From: Desulfotruncus arcticus DSM 17038
GTDB taxonomy: Bacteria > Bacillota > Desulfotomaculia > Desulfotomaculales > Desulfallaceae
DNA: 64,000 bases
NCBI RefSeq assembly: GCF_900113335.1
Contig: NZ_FOOX01000016.1
Location: 1-64,000 of the forward strand
Direction: 5' to 3'
Part shown: piece by piece, positions 52,801 through 61,184 of the stretch
Layout of the letters: each line of letters starts with the position of its first letter
How positions within the stretch are numbered: the first letter of the stretch is position 1
Made by a program: the position numbers and the translations under genes
The notes under the pieces: generated by a model
Told to the model about the DNA's origin: nothing
The model's input: only the letters and a program-made list of their open reading frames with translations
Database searches by the model: none

Positions 52801-54571
52801 GCCGCAAATTGTCATCACCGGCAGAACAGCGGCCCCCGACGGGGATGAAGAATGGCTGCGCCTGGACGGGGAGGATTTCTCCCGCTACCGGCAGGAGTAC
52901 ATGAAAAAACTTAAAAAAGAAAATCCTGCCCTTACTCCCCTGCAGGTTGAGCGGGAAAGCCGGAAGCTGATTTATGCCCGAGAACTTTTCCGGAATCTTC
53001 AGGAACTCAAAGCCATGAACAGCAATATCCATTACGAGGTCTGTGACGTTGCCGACCGGGAACAGGTCCTGGCGCTGGTGGACCGCATCAGGGAACGTTT
53101 CGGGCCTATCGAAGGGGTTCTCCACGGCGCCGGTCTGGAGTCTTTTGGCGCCGTGCCCAAGAAACCGGTGGAGCACTCCCGTAATGTGGTCCGGGTCAAG
53201 GTAAACGGCTTCCGTCACTTGTGGAAGGCTACCCGGCAAGAGCCCCTGAAATTTTTTGTCAACTTCGGCTCCATTTCCGGACGTTTCGGTATGGACGGCC
53301 AGGTGGACTATTGCGCCGCTGCCGACGCTGTGGCCAGGTGCTCGTACATCCACTCCAGAAGCAATGCCGCTCCGCTTTCCTTTACCATTGACTGGACGGC
53401 CTGGGCGGATACCGGCATGGCCGCATACGATTCTGTCCGCCGGGTCCAGGAGCAAAGAGGGCTTACTTACCTGGAAATTAAAGAAGGTGTCCACAAATTC
53501 CTCCAGGAGTTGTTTTTCGGCGGAGAACACCCGGAAGTTATGATCTTCGGTTCCCTGGGCCTGAACAGTCCCCCCGGGCAGCTGGATAGTCTGGACGGGG
53601 AACGCCGGCGGGTGGTCTTCCCCGCCCGGCCGGACGGAGTAGTGGTGGACCGTATCCATTACCCTCTTTTGGAAAGAGTATCCGCATATGAGGCCAATGA
53701 CTTTTTAAATGCGGAAAAAAGGTTGCATTTACAGGAGGACCTTTACCTTTCCGATCACCTGGTGGACGGGGCCGGCACCTTCCCGGGAGTTTTGCACGTG
53801 GAAAGCCATTGCGAAGCGGCCTCCCTGTTGTGCCCCGATCATTTCCCCGCCCGGCTCCGGGATGTGGAGTTCATCAAGTTCATCAAGTATTACGAGCGTA
53901 ATCCACTGAATCTTAAGATCAACGCCCGTGTCCGGCGAACTGACGAAAGCGGGACGGAAGTGGAAGTGGAAATACGTTCCGATTTCGTCAACTCCCGGGG
54001 GATGGTACTGGAAAAAGATCGCCTGCACTCCCGGGGCACCTACCTGATGACTAAAGAAAGGCAGCAACCCCGGGCGGCTTCGGTAAATGCCGGAGAGCTG
54101 CTGGCGCGGGCAGCCGAAATGAATTTGGAAAAGTTTTACCAGCATACCTCCCGGTACATTACGTTCGGCCCCACCTTCCGTTCATTACAGGAAGTAAGAG
54201 CTATCAATGATTACGAACTGGTCAGCGAAACTTTGGTACCCCGTAACGAAGGCCTGTTTGCCTCTGTCGGCGCGCCGCGATTTCTGATCGCCCCGGTGGT
54301 AATCGATAACGCCTGCCGGTCCACGCTGCTATGGAGTTTTCACACCGCCGGACACATTGTGGTTCCCCGGAGCATTGATGAAGTCATCTTTTACCGGGCA
54401 CCTCTGCCCGGCGAAAAAGTATATGCCTATACCAAATTTTTAAAAGAAGATGGGGACCTTTACCACTTTAAAGTTGAAATGATCGATTCTGAAAACAACC
54501 TGCTCATAGACATGCCCGGGCTGGTCATGGTCAGGATCAACAGCGAACATGGAGATACCGGTTTGTTGTAA
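49865..54571 (+). CDS. PUFA-synthase-like megasynthase: AT-(dead ACP)-ACP-ACP-KR-DH
   Basis: The 1568-residue protein begins with an acyltransferase (about 40-345; GHSLG with Ser139 and HAFHS with His243/His246, the malonyl-type motif). A degenerate carrier-like repeat (about 395-475) has Leu432 where the phosphopantetheine serine should be. Two intact carriers follow with LGIDSVKQAE (Ser528 and Ser631), the Pfa/Hgl-type motif. Next come a ketoreductase (about 720-1230; SGGGRG near 955, Ser1136/1138, Tyr1149) and a double-hotdog dehydratase (about 1270-1560; DHLVDGAGTFPG with His1298, Asp1481). There is no KS, ER or thioesterase. It should load malonyl units and process beta-carbons for the KS-CLF protein encoded downstream. 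GGGGAGGG precedes the ATG. Confidence 0.9.
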   Translation: MAGMPARLLQEQNALRTDFNIIDTLEKQGIYIHFSAVAGKTAFLFPGHGAQYPNMMRDLFSTQPVVEDTFRRADEIYRGLTGDALTSLIFSRDHDGEEEVHENLKSPEVMQPAIYTANMAMFYLVADLGLHADLFIGHSLGEFAALAAGGAVTFEDGLRAVYARACSVNLINPAQRGAMISIQTGGDSGSTDRLLSGVKGYFTKSIVNSPEQLIISGASEAVDRIHQLCREKGIPSIILPVSHAFHSKLMAAAVPSFEEKLRAFRWRKPEIKVLSSIHGEYYDRQVVKGMSSFLASQLITPFNFRSLILKAYDEGVRVFVEVGPKNILSKLVRKNLTADDVLVAGTNLPALGGTPSWKRFCVFCNVHGLLADRQEINLMQGFKKTVPERGNSQMTETGIKEQLVQIVAGKTGYPRPLIQFHKKIVVELGVGLLIYQAILRAVREKFSLSEDGFPQDKDLTLQEIYEYLAARFLEQPGTAAETTASAGKAVEQQEIEQVVLAAFVEKTGYPREMLEPDLDLEADLGIDSVKQAEIFGYLKDKYTLVVSEEVKLKDLNTIGKIVEFVAGLMHAAPALRQEEKESAGAPSSILPLVDPGQVEQLVIDAMAEKTGYPREMLEPDLDLEADLGIDSVKQAEIFGQLQEAYRFTTSKEIKLKDLNTIRKITDFIIATLGTNTVQTPAEPAPAESPLYKRLAVKEQIETALRYVPLPMEQPFPSSPASGMFTVRGKKILVMADRTGEVAGRLISELRRKGAQVYAAVPEGMALEADKTIPASFDRDDSLQAVFAALQEESGGIQSVINLYPLVKDFSLFEASGEEWEREVGSQFNVNFLAARAFYKDLQALPAGAGGYFAATNTGGVFGLEATAGQNPLGGLTAGFVKSLQKELPNLAAKVVDFPAEEAPETIAQVFGEEIELPEDHLEIGYTAGGRKIIQVLPVALQPGQHQVPLSIDRSSVILVSGGGRGIIFECLKGLCALCQPQIVITGRTAAPDGDEEWLRLDGEDFSRYRQEYMKKLKKENPALTPLQVERESRKLIYARELFRNLQELKAMNSNIHYEVCDVADREQVLALVDRIRERFGPIEGVLHGAGLESFGAVPKKPVEHSRNVVRVKVNGFRHLWKATRQEPLKFFVNFGSISGRFGMDGQVDYCAAADAVARCSYIHSRSNAAPLSFTIDWTAWADTGMAAYDSVRRVQEQRGLTYLEIKEGVHKFLQELFFGGEHPEVMIFGSLGLNSPPGQLDSLDGERRRVVFPARPDGVVVDRIHYPLLERVSAYEANDFLNAEKRLHLQEDLYLSDHLVDGAGTFPGVLHVESHCEAASLLCPDHFPARLRDVEFIKFIKYYERNPLNLKINARVRRTDESGTEVEVEIRSDFVNSRGMVLEKDRLHSRGTYLMTKERQQPRAASVNAGELLARAAEMNLEKFYQHTSRYITFGPTFRSLQEVRAINDYELVSETLVPRNEGLFASVGAPRFLIAPVVIDNACRSTLLWSFHTAGHIVVPRSIDEVIFYRAPLPGEKVYAYTKFLKEDGDLYHFKVEMIDSENNLLIDMPGLVMVRINSEHGDTGLL

Positions 54572-55316
54572 GCAGGAGCTTTTTTACCGGGTTGGCAAGG
54601 GACGGGGGAGTCTGCCCGTTGTGGCCGCCAGGCTTCCCGTGGCAGCCGTCACGCTGGCGTACTGCGCCGATCCCGATGAGTTTTTCCGCCTTTACCTGGC
54701 GGAGGAAGAACAAGCAGAATTGTCCTCCTTTCGCTGGCCCCAAAAAAAGTTCCCCTGGCTGGCGGCGCGGGTAGCGGCCAAACGGCTGTATTGCAGGTAT
54801 AAGAGGGGAAGGGGGGAGATCTTCCACCCCCGCGACGTGGTAATCAGGAAAATAAGGGCCGGACCGGGGCGGGGCAAGCCCCTGCTCCGGGTGGATGGCC
54901 CGGCCGCCTCAACTTTTTTCAGCGACTTTTCCCTGAGCCATGCCGGCCAATGGGCAGTCTGCGCCCTGGCAAGCTACGGAAGGGTGGGCATTGACCTGGA
55001 GCCGGTGGAAGATCTCTCTCCCTCCTTCATCAGGACGGTGTACACACCCGGTGAGATGGAGACGTTGCAGACCATCGCTGGTAGTTTTACCCTGTCTGAG
55101 CGGGTGAAACTGCTATGGGTGATGAAAGAGTCCTTGCTGAAAGCCTTGGGCGTGGGGTTCTATTACGGATTGGGCTCGGTCCGGTTGACCGGCGCCAACG
55201 AAGCGGGGCCGGTTTTTACCACTGCTCCCGACCTCCCGGCATTACCCGGCCGCCCTGTTAACATGTCGTATGGTTTTTTTAAGGGATGCGTTTTTTGTAT
55301 TACCTTGATCTGTTAA
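54549..55316 (+). CDS. Sfp-type 4'-phosphopantetheinyl transferase
   Basis: This enzyme attaches the phosphopantetheine arm to carrier proteins, here most likely to Ser528 and Ser631 of the upstream megasynthase. The 255-residue protein has the Mg-binding VGIDLEPVED motif and the WVMKESLLKALGVG motif (W-x3-KE-x4-K), and a basic KKFPWLAARVAAKRL segment. It overlaps the upstream gene by 23 bases and precedes the KS gene by 29, indicating cotranscription. Confidence 0.9.
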   Translation: MEIPVCCKQELFYRVGKGRGSLPVVAARLPVAAVTLAYCADPDEFFRLYLAEEEQAELSSFRWPQKKFPWLAARVAAKRLYCRYKRGRGEIFHPRDVVIRKIRAGPGRGKPLLRVDGPAASTFFSDFSLSHAGQWAVCALASYGRVGIDLEPVEDLSPSFIRTVYTPGEMETLQTIAGSFTLSERVKLLWVMKESLLKALGVGFYYGLGSVRLTGANEAGPVFTTAPDLPALPGRPVNMSYGFFKGCVFCITLIC

Positions 55317-55345
55317 CACACCAACCAACGAAAGGAGTTACCCCT

Positions 55346-58195
55346 GTGAGCTTGGAAGCTTTTCAACCAATAGCTATTGTGGGCTACGGGTGTGTTTTTC
55401 CCCCGGATGCCCACAATCCCGCCCGGTACTGGCAAAACATCTTGAGCGGCAAAAGCGGGATTATGCCCCCGCCGCCCGATCGCTGGCGCTGGGAACTATT
55501 TTATGCGCCGGACCGGAAAGCGGAAGATAAAACCTACTGCAAGTTGGGAGGATTCCTGGAAAACTACGCCTTCCCCTATGAGCAGCACAAACTTACCCCC
55601 CGGGATCTCCCGGGTTTCAACCGCACCCAGCTGATGATCCTGGATACTCTGCTGCAAGCCGCCGAGATGGCCGGGTACGGCCGGGAACGGCTGCAGGGAG
55701 TTAAAACGGGTCTTTTCATAGGCAACATGCTGGGAGATGAATTAATGTGCCACGCCTCCATCCATTTCCGGGCCCGGGAAATATGGCACTGGATCAGGAA
55801 CTGTAGGGAATTTGCCGCTTTGCCGGTGGAAACCCGGGCGGCCGTCGAAAAGGATTTTTTTAATTCCATCGGGGAACAATATCCCGCCCTTGATCAGGAA
55901 CATGCCCAGGCAGCTCTTCAGGGCAGCCTGGCCGGAGCCGTAGGCAAGTTTTTCAACGCCGGCGCTGCCTGGGTGTGCGATGCCGCCTGCGCTTCGGGTT
56001 TGCTGGTCATTGACCTGGCGGCCCGGTACCTGCAGGACGGCAGCGCCGATCTGGCCCTGGTCTGTGGTGCCATGGGCAATATGAACGTCACCGGTAACGT
56101 CAGCTTTGCCAAAATCGGCGGTCTTTCAGGAAATCACAGCCTCCCTCTGGACGCAAGGGCGGACGGGCTGATCCCGGGGGAAGGAGCCGGTGCGGTGATT
56201 TTAAAGCGACTGGCGGATGCGGTGAGGGACGGCGATCCTGTTTGCGGTGTAATCAGAGGGATCGCTTCCCGCTGCGACGGTAAGGGTAAGGCCATTTACG
56301 CGCCCTCCACCCGGGGACAGGTGGCAGCCATGCGGCGGGCACTGGAAACAGCGGAGTTCAAGCCGGAAGATCTCCAGTATATTGAAACTCATGCCACCGG
56401 CACCCCTACCGGTGACAGGGCGGAAGTAAACTCCTTAAAAGAACTTTTCAGTACCTGCCATGGCCCGAAAAGCACAGTTGCCCTGGGATCGGTCAAATCC
56501 CTCACCGGCCACACCTTTTCCGCCGCCGGCATGGCCAACCTGATCAGAATTTTGCTGGGTTTCAAGCACCGGACGATGCCTCCCACCCACAACTATATCT
56601 CCTCCCTGCCGGAAATGGAGTTGGACAATTCTCCCTTTTACGTGAACACTTCGGCCCGGCCCTGGCCTGCATGCAGTGATGGCGTGCGGCGGGCTGCTGC
56701 CAACGCCTTCGGCTTCGGGGGAATCAATACTTCCATTTGCGTGGAAGAATTTGTTCCCGATTACCATGGAACACTAGTTAAAAATAGGAACTTGACTGCA
56801 GTAAAGGCAAAGGCAAACGGGGATACGCCCATTGCCATTGTCGGGATCGGATGCCTTGCTCCGGGGGCCCGAAACAGCAAAGAATATTTGGCTGCTATGG
56901 TGCCTCAAGATAAACTGGCCGGCCCTTTTCCAGAAGAGAGGTGGCACTGGAACAGCAACCTTGTCTATAATCCCGGGAACAAGAAATTGGGCGTTTTCAT
57001 TGAAAACCTGGCATTTCCCTGGCGGAAATTTAAAATACCGCCCCGGGCACTGGCCCAAATCGACCGCTCCCAGCTTATGGCCCTGCTGGCAGCCGAGGAA
57101 GCGATGCAGGATTGCGGAGATGATGGCTTATCCGGAGAGGATACAGGCATTTTTATCGGATCCTTCTTTGGCCTGGAGTCGGGCTTTCTCAGCAACCAGA
57201 GAATCCGGCTGGTGGAATACGAAGAAATTCTTCGTTCCCTTCCTTCTTTCCAGGCACTGGACGAGGAAGTGCGGGACAAAATCGTCACCGCTTTCTTCAG
57301 CGAGGTCAGGCGTTATGTGCCGGAAACTGCAGAAGACGTGCTGCCCGGTTATATGGATAATATAACCGGCGGAAGAATTGCCAACATCTTTGATGTGCGC
57401 GGTATAAACGTGGCTATCGATGCCGGTGGGGCATCCTTTCCGACCGCGCTGGAAGCCGGGATCAAGTACCTGATGCAAGGGGAGTGCCGCACCGCGCTGG
57501 TGGGCGGGGTACATGCCAACCTGACCCCCGAGTTTCTGAAGGCCTTTGAACTTGATCGACAGAAATGCACCGGGGCAGGAAACGGCGCCGGATATCCGCC
57601 GGCCGGTTACCTTCCGGCGGAAGGAGCGGTATTTTTTGTCCTGCAAAAACTGGACGATGTAAAAGATAAAACAAAGGTTTATGGAGTGATCACCGACGTT
57701 TCCCTGCGACGGTATACTCCCGGAGCTAGTTGTAGCTCATCTTGTATAAACACTCAAAAACCATTTTACTTTGGCGCTCAAGGGGCCTTTTCTCTGCTGA
57801 AAGCACTCCCGTCTTTGAAGGATAAGCGCGTGGTTTCGGTCAAACCAGAGTTAATCCCGGGTCCGGTAACGATATCCTCTTTTTCCCCTGCGGAGGTTGA
57901 ATACGCCCTGGTGGTTGACACCATCCAGGGCGCCCTGGCGAATAAAAACGAACCACCGGTTACTGATTTCTGTGACGTCGTTTACCTGGGCGCAAATTCC
58001 TGGCCGGAACTGGTGACTGAGCTAAAGTTGTTGCTGGGGCGGCTGGAAACAGAAACTGAATTATTGCCATATAACATGCTTGCAATGGATGATTTTGACT
58101 GCCGGATGGGCCTTGTCTACAGTTCCCGGGACGAATTAAAGCGCAAGATTAGGCTTACTCTGCATTTATTAGAAAAGGATAAAATGGCAGGTTAA
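55346..58195 (+). CDS. Ketosynthase-chain length factor (KS-CLF) protein
   Basis: Two ketosynthase domains lie in tandem (about 10-480 and 505-900). The first has a full catalytic set: Cys215 in CDAACASGL, His349 in ETHATGTPTGD and His389 in SLTGHTFSAAG. In the second, the cysteine position is Gly695 (AIDAGGASFP), so it should not condense and resembles the chain-length-factor half of PfaC. GTG 55346 is preceded by AAAGGAG at 8 bases; the longer frame from 55286 overlaps the transferase gene and has no site. It should elongate chains on the carriers of the upstream protein. Confidence 0.9.
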   Translation: MSLEAFQPIAIVGYGCVFPPDAHNPARYWQNILSGKSGIMPPPPDRWRWELFYAPDRKAEDKTYCKLGGFLENYAFPYEQHKLTPRDLPGFNRTQLMILDTLLQAAEMAGYGRERLQGVKTGLFIGNMLGDELMCHASIHFRAREIWHWIRNCREFAALPVETRAAVEKDFFNSIGEQYPALDQEHAQAALQGSLAGAVGKFFNAGAAWVCDAACASGLLVIDLAARYLQDGSADLALVCGAMGNMNVTGNVSFAKIGGLSGNHSLPLDARADGLIPGEGAGAVILKRLADAVRDGDPVCGVIRGIASRCDGKGKAIYAPSTRGQVAAMRRALETAEFKPEDLQYIETHATGTPTGDRAEVNSLKELFSTCHGPKSTVALGSVKSLTGHTFSAAGMANLIRILLGFKHRTMPPTHNYISSLPEMELDNSPFYVNTSARPWPACSDGVRRAAANAFGFGGINTSICVEEFVPDYHGTLVKNRNLTAVKAKANGDTPIAIVGIGCLAPGARNSKEYLAAMVPQDKLAGPFPEERWHWNSNLVYNPGNKKLGVFIENLAFPWRKFKIPPRALAQIDRSQLMALLAAEEAMQDCGDDGLSGEDTGIFIGSFFGLESGFLSNQRIRLVEYEEILRSLPSFQALDEEVRDKIVTAFFSEVRRYVPETAEDVLPGYMDNITGGRIANIFDVRGINVAIDAGGASFPTALEAGIKYLMQGECRTALVGGVHANLTPEFLKAFELDRQKCTGAGNGAGYPPAGYLPAEGAVFFVLQKLDDVKDKTKVYGVITDVSLRRYTPGASCSSSCINTQKPFYFGAQGAFSLLKALPSLKDKRVVSVKPELIPGPVTISSFSPAEVEYALVVDTIQGALANKNEPPVTDFCDVVYLGANSWPELVTELKLLLGRLETETELLPYNMLAMDDFDCRMGLVYSSRDELKRKIRLTLHLLEKDKMAG

Positions 58196-58228
58196 GCCTG
58201 CCGTTTGGGCGAGAGGAGTGAAAAGCAC

Positions 58229-59086
58229 GTGGCATTGTTCGTCTTTGATCAGGAAAAGTGCCTTGGTTGCGGTTTGTGTGCCCGGGTCTGCGTGGAAGAT
58301 GTGTTTACACTTAATGAGAATAACCAGTTGCCGCGGGTCGTTGATGAAGATAAATGCATCCGTTGTGGCCATTGCGCTGCCGCTTGCCCAACGGGAGCCC
58401 TGCAGCATAAAGACATGAATATGCAAAACTTTATTCCCGTTGAAAACTTACGGATAGAACCCGAACAAATGGAACGTTTTTTGGGCGCTAAACGCTCGGT
58501 GAGGCATTACCGGGAAAAAAAAGTGGATCAAGAAGTGATCACGCGGCTACTGCGGGTGGCTCAAATGGCGCCCAGTGACAACAACCGGCAGGAACGGGAG
58601 TTCATTGTCGTAACGGATCCCGATAAAATTGCCGAGCTAGAGAAAGCAACGGTAGATTATTACAGAAAATTGCTCTCCTTGATGAATCCCGTCATGCGTA
58701 AAATCAGTTCTGTTTTTATGCCCCATGCCATTCGTGAACTGGAAAAAGTAATTCCGGATTTTCAAGGTTTGCTCAGGCGCTCACAAAAAGGTGAACCCGC
58801 GGTTTTTCGCGGCGCTCCATGCATAATCTTTATTTATGCCCTAAAAGGCAATGTGATGGCCAAAGACAACTGCCTGGCTGCACAACACTACTTAATGCTC
58901 CAGGCCCAGGCTATGGGTTTGGGCACATGTATCATCGGATATGCGACCGCTGCCGCTTCCAGCCTGGTCAATATCCTGAACGTTCCCAAAAACAACCAGA
59001 TAATTTCGGCTATAACCCTGGGATATCCTCAATACAATTTTAAAAGAACGGTGGACCGGAAGGAAAAAGAAATTATGTGGCTATAA
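58229..59086 (+). CDS. Ferredoxin-nitroreductase fusion protein
   Basis: The ~285-residue protein starts with two [4Fe-4S] motifs (CLGCGLCARVC and CIRCGHCAAACP, about residues 10-50) and continues as a flavin nitroreductase-fold domain (about 70-285: KRSVRHYREKKV, AQMAPSDNNRQ, GLGTCIIGYA). Such fusions in anaerobes reduce unsaturated or nitro substrates with ferredoxin electrons. GTG 58229 follows GAGAGGAG; the TTG at 58205 is less well placed. It is 33 bases after the KS-CLF gene and closes the cluster, so it could reduce double bonds or the ketone of the product. That role is inferred. Confidence 0.85.
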   Translation: MALFVFDQEKCLGCGLCARVCVEDVFTLNENNQLPRVVDEDKCIRCGHCAAACPTGALQHKDMNMQNFIPVENLRIEPEQMERFLGAKRSVRHYREKKVDQEVITRLLRVAQMAPSDNNRQEREFIVVTDPDKIAELEKATVDYYRKLLSLMNPVMRKISSVFMPHAIRELEKVIPDFQGLLRRSQKGEPAVFRGAPCIIFIYALKGNVMAKDNCLAAQHYLMLQAQAMGLGTCIIGYATAAASSLVNILNVPKNNQIISAITLGYPQYNFKRTVDRKEKEIMWL

Positions 59087-59325
59087 CGCGTGGCCTCTTT
59101 AGCTGTAAATCGCCAGCCTCGGCACTTTGACTCTACTCCCCTTATTCTCTTGTTTACATAGAATTAATAAATATTGCTCACGGGACAAGTACCAATAACC
59201 TCAACTCGTTTGTTTGTACAACCAGTACGACATGGATGGCAAGATTTGACTCGCCGTGAAATACTGAATGTAGGGGACGGGCGAGGGTGATGGTAGGGGG
59301 TATTCTAAAAAAATTATGGTTAAAC
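59087..59325. other. Intergenic region after the synthase cluster, no gene seen
   Basis: I see no frame with a ribosome binding site and no strong terminator. Confidence 0.4.
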
Positions 59326-59490
59326 TTATACAATGAAAGCCTTACTTAGCCGCTCTTTGAATTCACAAGGCGGAAAATCATACAGGCTGCCATATATACG
59401 TCGTTCATTATAAAACTAAATGTATTCATTAACCAACTGATAGGCCTCTTGATATGATGAAAATTCATATCGGCTCAAGCATTTCGCATT
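59326..59490 (-). pseudogene. IS3-family transposase C-terminal fragment
   Basis: The minus strand encodes FSSYQEAYQLVNEYI, then an in-frame TAG, then FYNERRIYGSLYDFPPCEFK to TAA at 59326. FYNxxRxHxSLxxxPP is the hallmark end of IS3-group OrfB transposases. Only the last ~50 codons remain and the catalytic DDE residues are gone. Confidence 0.75.
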
Positions 59491-59530
59491 CAGCAGGGAG
59501 GGGAGAGAAGGGGATTCGACCATTATGCAT

Positions 59531-59640
59531 CTAAACTAAATATTCCACTTTAGCGCCGGGAAAGTGCTCAGCCAGTTCCCGGTGAAAGAAGGTTTTCATC
59601 TCCTCCAGCGTCGACTTTGGATAAACATATTTTCCAAAAC
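59531..59640 (-). repeat. GKYVYPK 3'-end repeat, copy d (longest)
   Basis: The minus strand encodes FGKYVYPKSTLEEMKTFFHR, ELAEHFPGAKVEYLV and a TAG stop at 59531-59533. This is the most complete copy and shows that the repeat is the 3' end of a gene. It begins abruptly near 59640, at the edge of the GC-rich MFS segment. Confidence 0.65.
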
Positions 59641-59680
59641 CGCAGTCCGCCTGCAGGGGGCAGCGGCGAGCTGCGGTGTG

Positions 59681-60925
59681 TTATGTATGGCTCTGGGCCG
59701 GTTCCCGCTCGTGCTGTGGTGCGTAGTCGTGCCGGGGGAGCACGAGTGGGGTAGCCAGCAAGAGGATACCGGCGATCGCAATTGCAGTGCGTGGGCTGGT
59801 GATGCCGGCTAGCAGGCCCCACAGGGCGGTCAGGGCCGCGATGGTGGCGTTGCTGGTGACCGACCATGCGGACAGGGTGCGGGCGACTCGGTCCGTTTCG
59901 GTTTGGTTGAGCCGGTAGCTGGCGAACACCGGGTTGAATACTCCCACGCAGGTAACCAAGCCAAGCTGGACAACGATGACAAGCACGATTCCGGCAGCGC
60001 CGGGGCGAATGAAGGCCAATCCGATTGACCAGCACGCGCGCAGTGTGCCGGCGGTGAGCATAACCTTGTGTTGCCCGAACTTCGCGACGAGCCGGGGGGC
60101 CAGTCGTGAGCCAATGAGGCCACCAACGCAGGGGGCTCCGAACGCGAGGCCGTACTGCCACGGTGCGAACCCGAGGTGTCCGAGCATGAGGACGGCGACC
60201 AGCGGCGAGGTCGCCATGATCAGGCCGTTGACCAGCACCGTGTTGAAGAACAGCGGGCGCAGCGCCGGGTGAGTCAGGATGTACCGCCACCCTTCGAGCA
60301 GGTCGCCGGCTCGCAGCCGCGGTGCATCGGTTTGTACGGGGCGCGGCTCCCTGCCTCCAATCGCGCGGATCCCTACTGCCGAGAACAGGTAGCTGACCGC
60401 ATCGGCCACCACGGTCGTTACCGGACCGAACAGCCCGATCGCGACCCCGCCGAGCGGCGGTCCGAGCGCGGTGGCGGTCCAGGTTGTGGACTCGAACCGT
60501 CCGTTTGCGATAAGCAGGTCCTCCGGCCGCACGAGCGCCTTCAGGCATGCGCCGCTGGCTGCCTTGAAGGTGATGTTGGCTGCGGCGACGATGACCGACA
60601 CGACCAGGAGTTGGGCGAGACTAAGCCAGCCGAGCGCGAACGCAGCTGGGACGCTCATCACCGCTGCGAACCGGGTCAGGTCCATTGCGATCATTACCGG
60701 ACGCTTACGGCGGAACTCCACCCACGGGCCGAGCGGCACCGCCACCACCGCACCCACCGCCAGCCCAACCGCAGCCAGCACCGACACTTCGGTCGGTCCG
60801 GCGTGCAGCACGAGGATCGCGATAATAGAAAAAGCGTCGAACGCGAGCCACGTGCCGAACGTGCTGATCGCATAAGCCGCCCAAAGCCACTCGAACTGCC
60901 GCCCCAGCGACCGTCTAGTTACCAT
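59681..60925 (-). CDS. MFS transporter, GC-rich, probably acquired from actinobacteria
   Basis: The 414-residue protein (ATG 60925) has about 12 hydrophobic helices and resembles MFS_3 drug/macrolide exporters (VPLGPWVEFRRKRPVMIAMD after helix 2; LFGPVTTVVADAVSYLFSAVG). The gene is strikingly GC-rich with G/C at nearly every third position, unlike all its neighbours, and its codon use looks actinobacterial. It is flanked by gene fragments on both sides. The ribosome binding site is weak (GACAGG). Recent horizontal transfer is likely, and whether it is expressed here is doubtful. Confidence 0.8.
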   Translation of the reverse strand: MVTRRSLGRQFEWLWAAYAISTFGTWLAFDAFSIIAILVLHAGPTEVSVLAAVGLAVGAVVAVPLGPWVEFRRKRPVMIAMDLTRFAAVMSVPAAFALGWLSLAQLLVVSVIVAAANITFKAASGACLKALVRPEDLLIANGRFESTTWTATALGPPLGGVAIGLFGPVTTVVADAVSYLFSAVGIRAIGGREPRPVQTDAPRLRAGDLLEGWRYILTHPALRPLFFNTVLVNGLIMATSPLVAVLMLGHLGFAPWQYGLAFGAPCVGGLIGSRLAPRLVAKFGQHKVMLTAGTLRACWSIGLAFIRPGAAGIVLVIVVQLGLVTCVGVFNPVFASYRLNQTETDRVARTLSAWSVTSNATIAALTALWGLLAGITSPRTAIAIAGILLLATPLVLPRHDYAPQHEREPAQSHT

Positions 60926-61184
60926 ACCTGTCTTGCCCGAACAACCTTGACTTGACCAAAAGATCAATCTGTGCCCGTGTTCTCATATGCTTTAAATTGA
61001 GGATATTGTTGTTAAATATGTCCATGGTTTCGGCCTCCTGGGAACGGCATCATTTTATACATCCAAATATTCTACTGGAAGCTACAATATTCCTTTTGGC
61101 TGACCTTTTTGGAGCACGCCTCAGGGTCTACAGGTTCAATATTTTTTTAAGACTTGGTTTATATTTTGTGGTTAGGTGTACTAA

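Noticed and set aside
52724..53659. 311-codon minus-strand frame opposite the megasynthase ketoreductase
   Set aside because: It is antisense to conserved KR/DH coding sequence in a GC-rich gene; no motif or ribosome binding site.
59568..60548. 326-codon minus-strand frame overlapping the GC-rich MFS gene
   Set aside because: Arg/Pro/His-rich composition is typical of an out-of-frame reading of GC-rich DNA; the MFS frame has real family motifs.
60176..60955. 259-codon + strand frame opposite the GC-rich MFS gene
   Set aside because: Composition is antisense-like (Arg, Glu, His) and lacks any motif.
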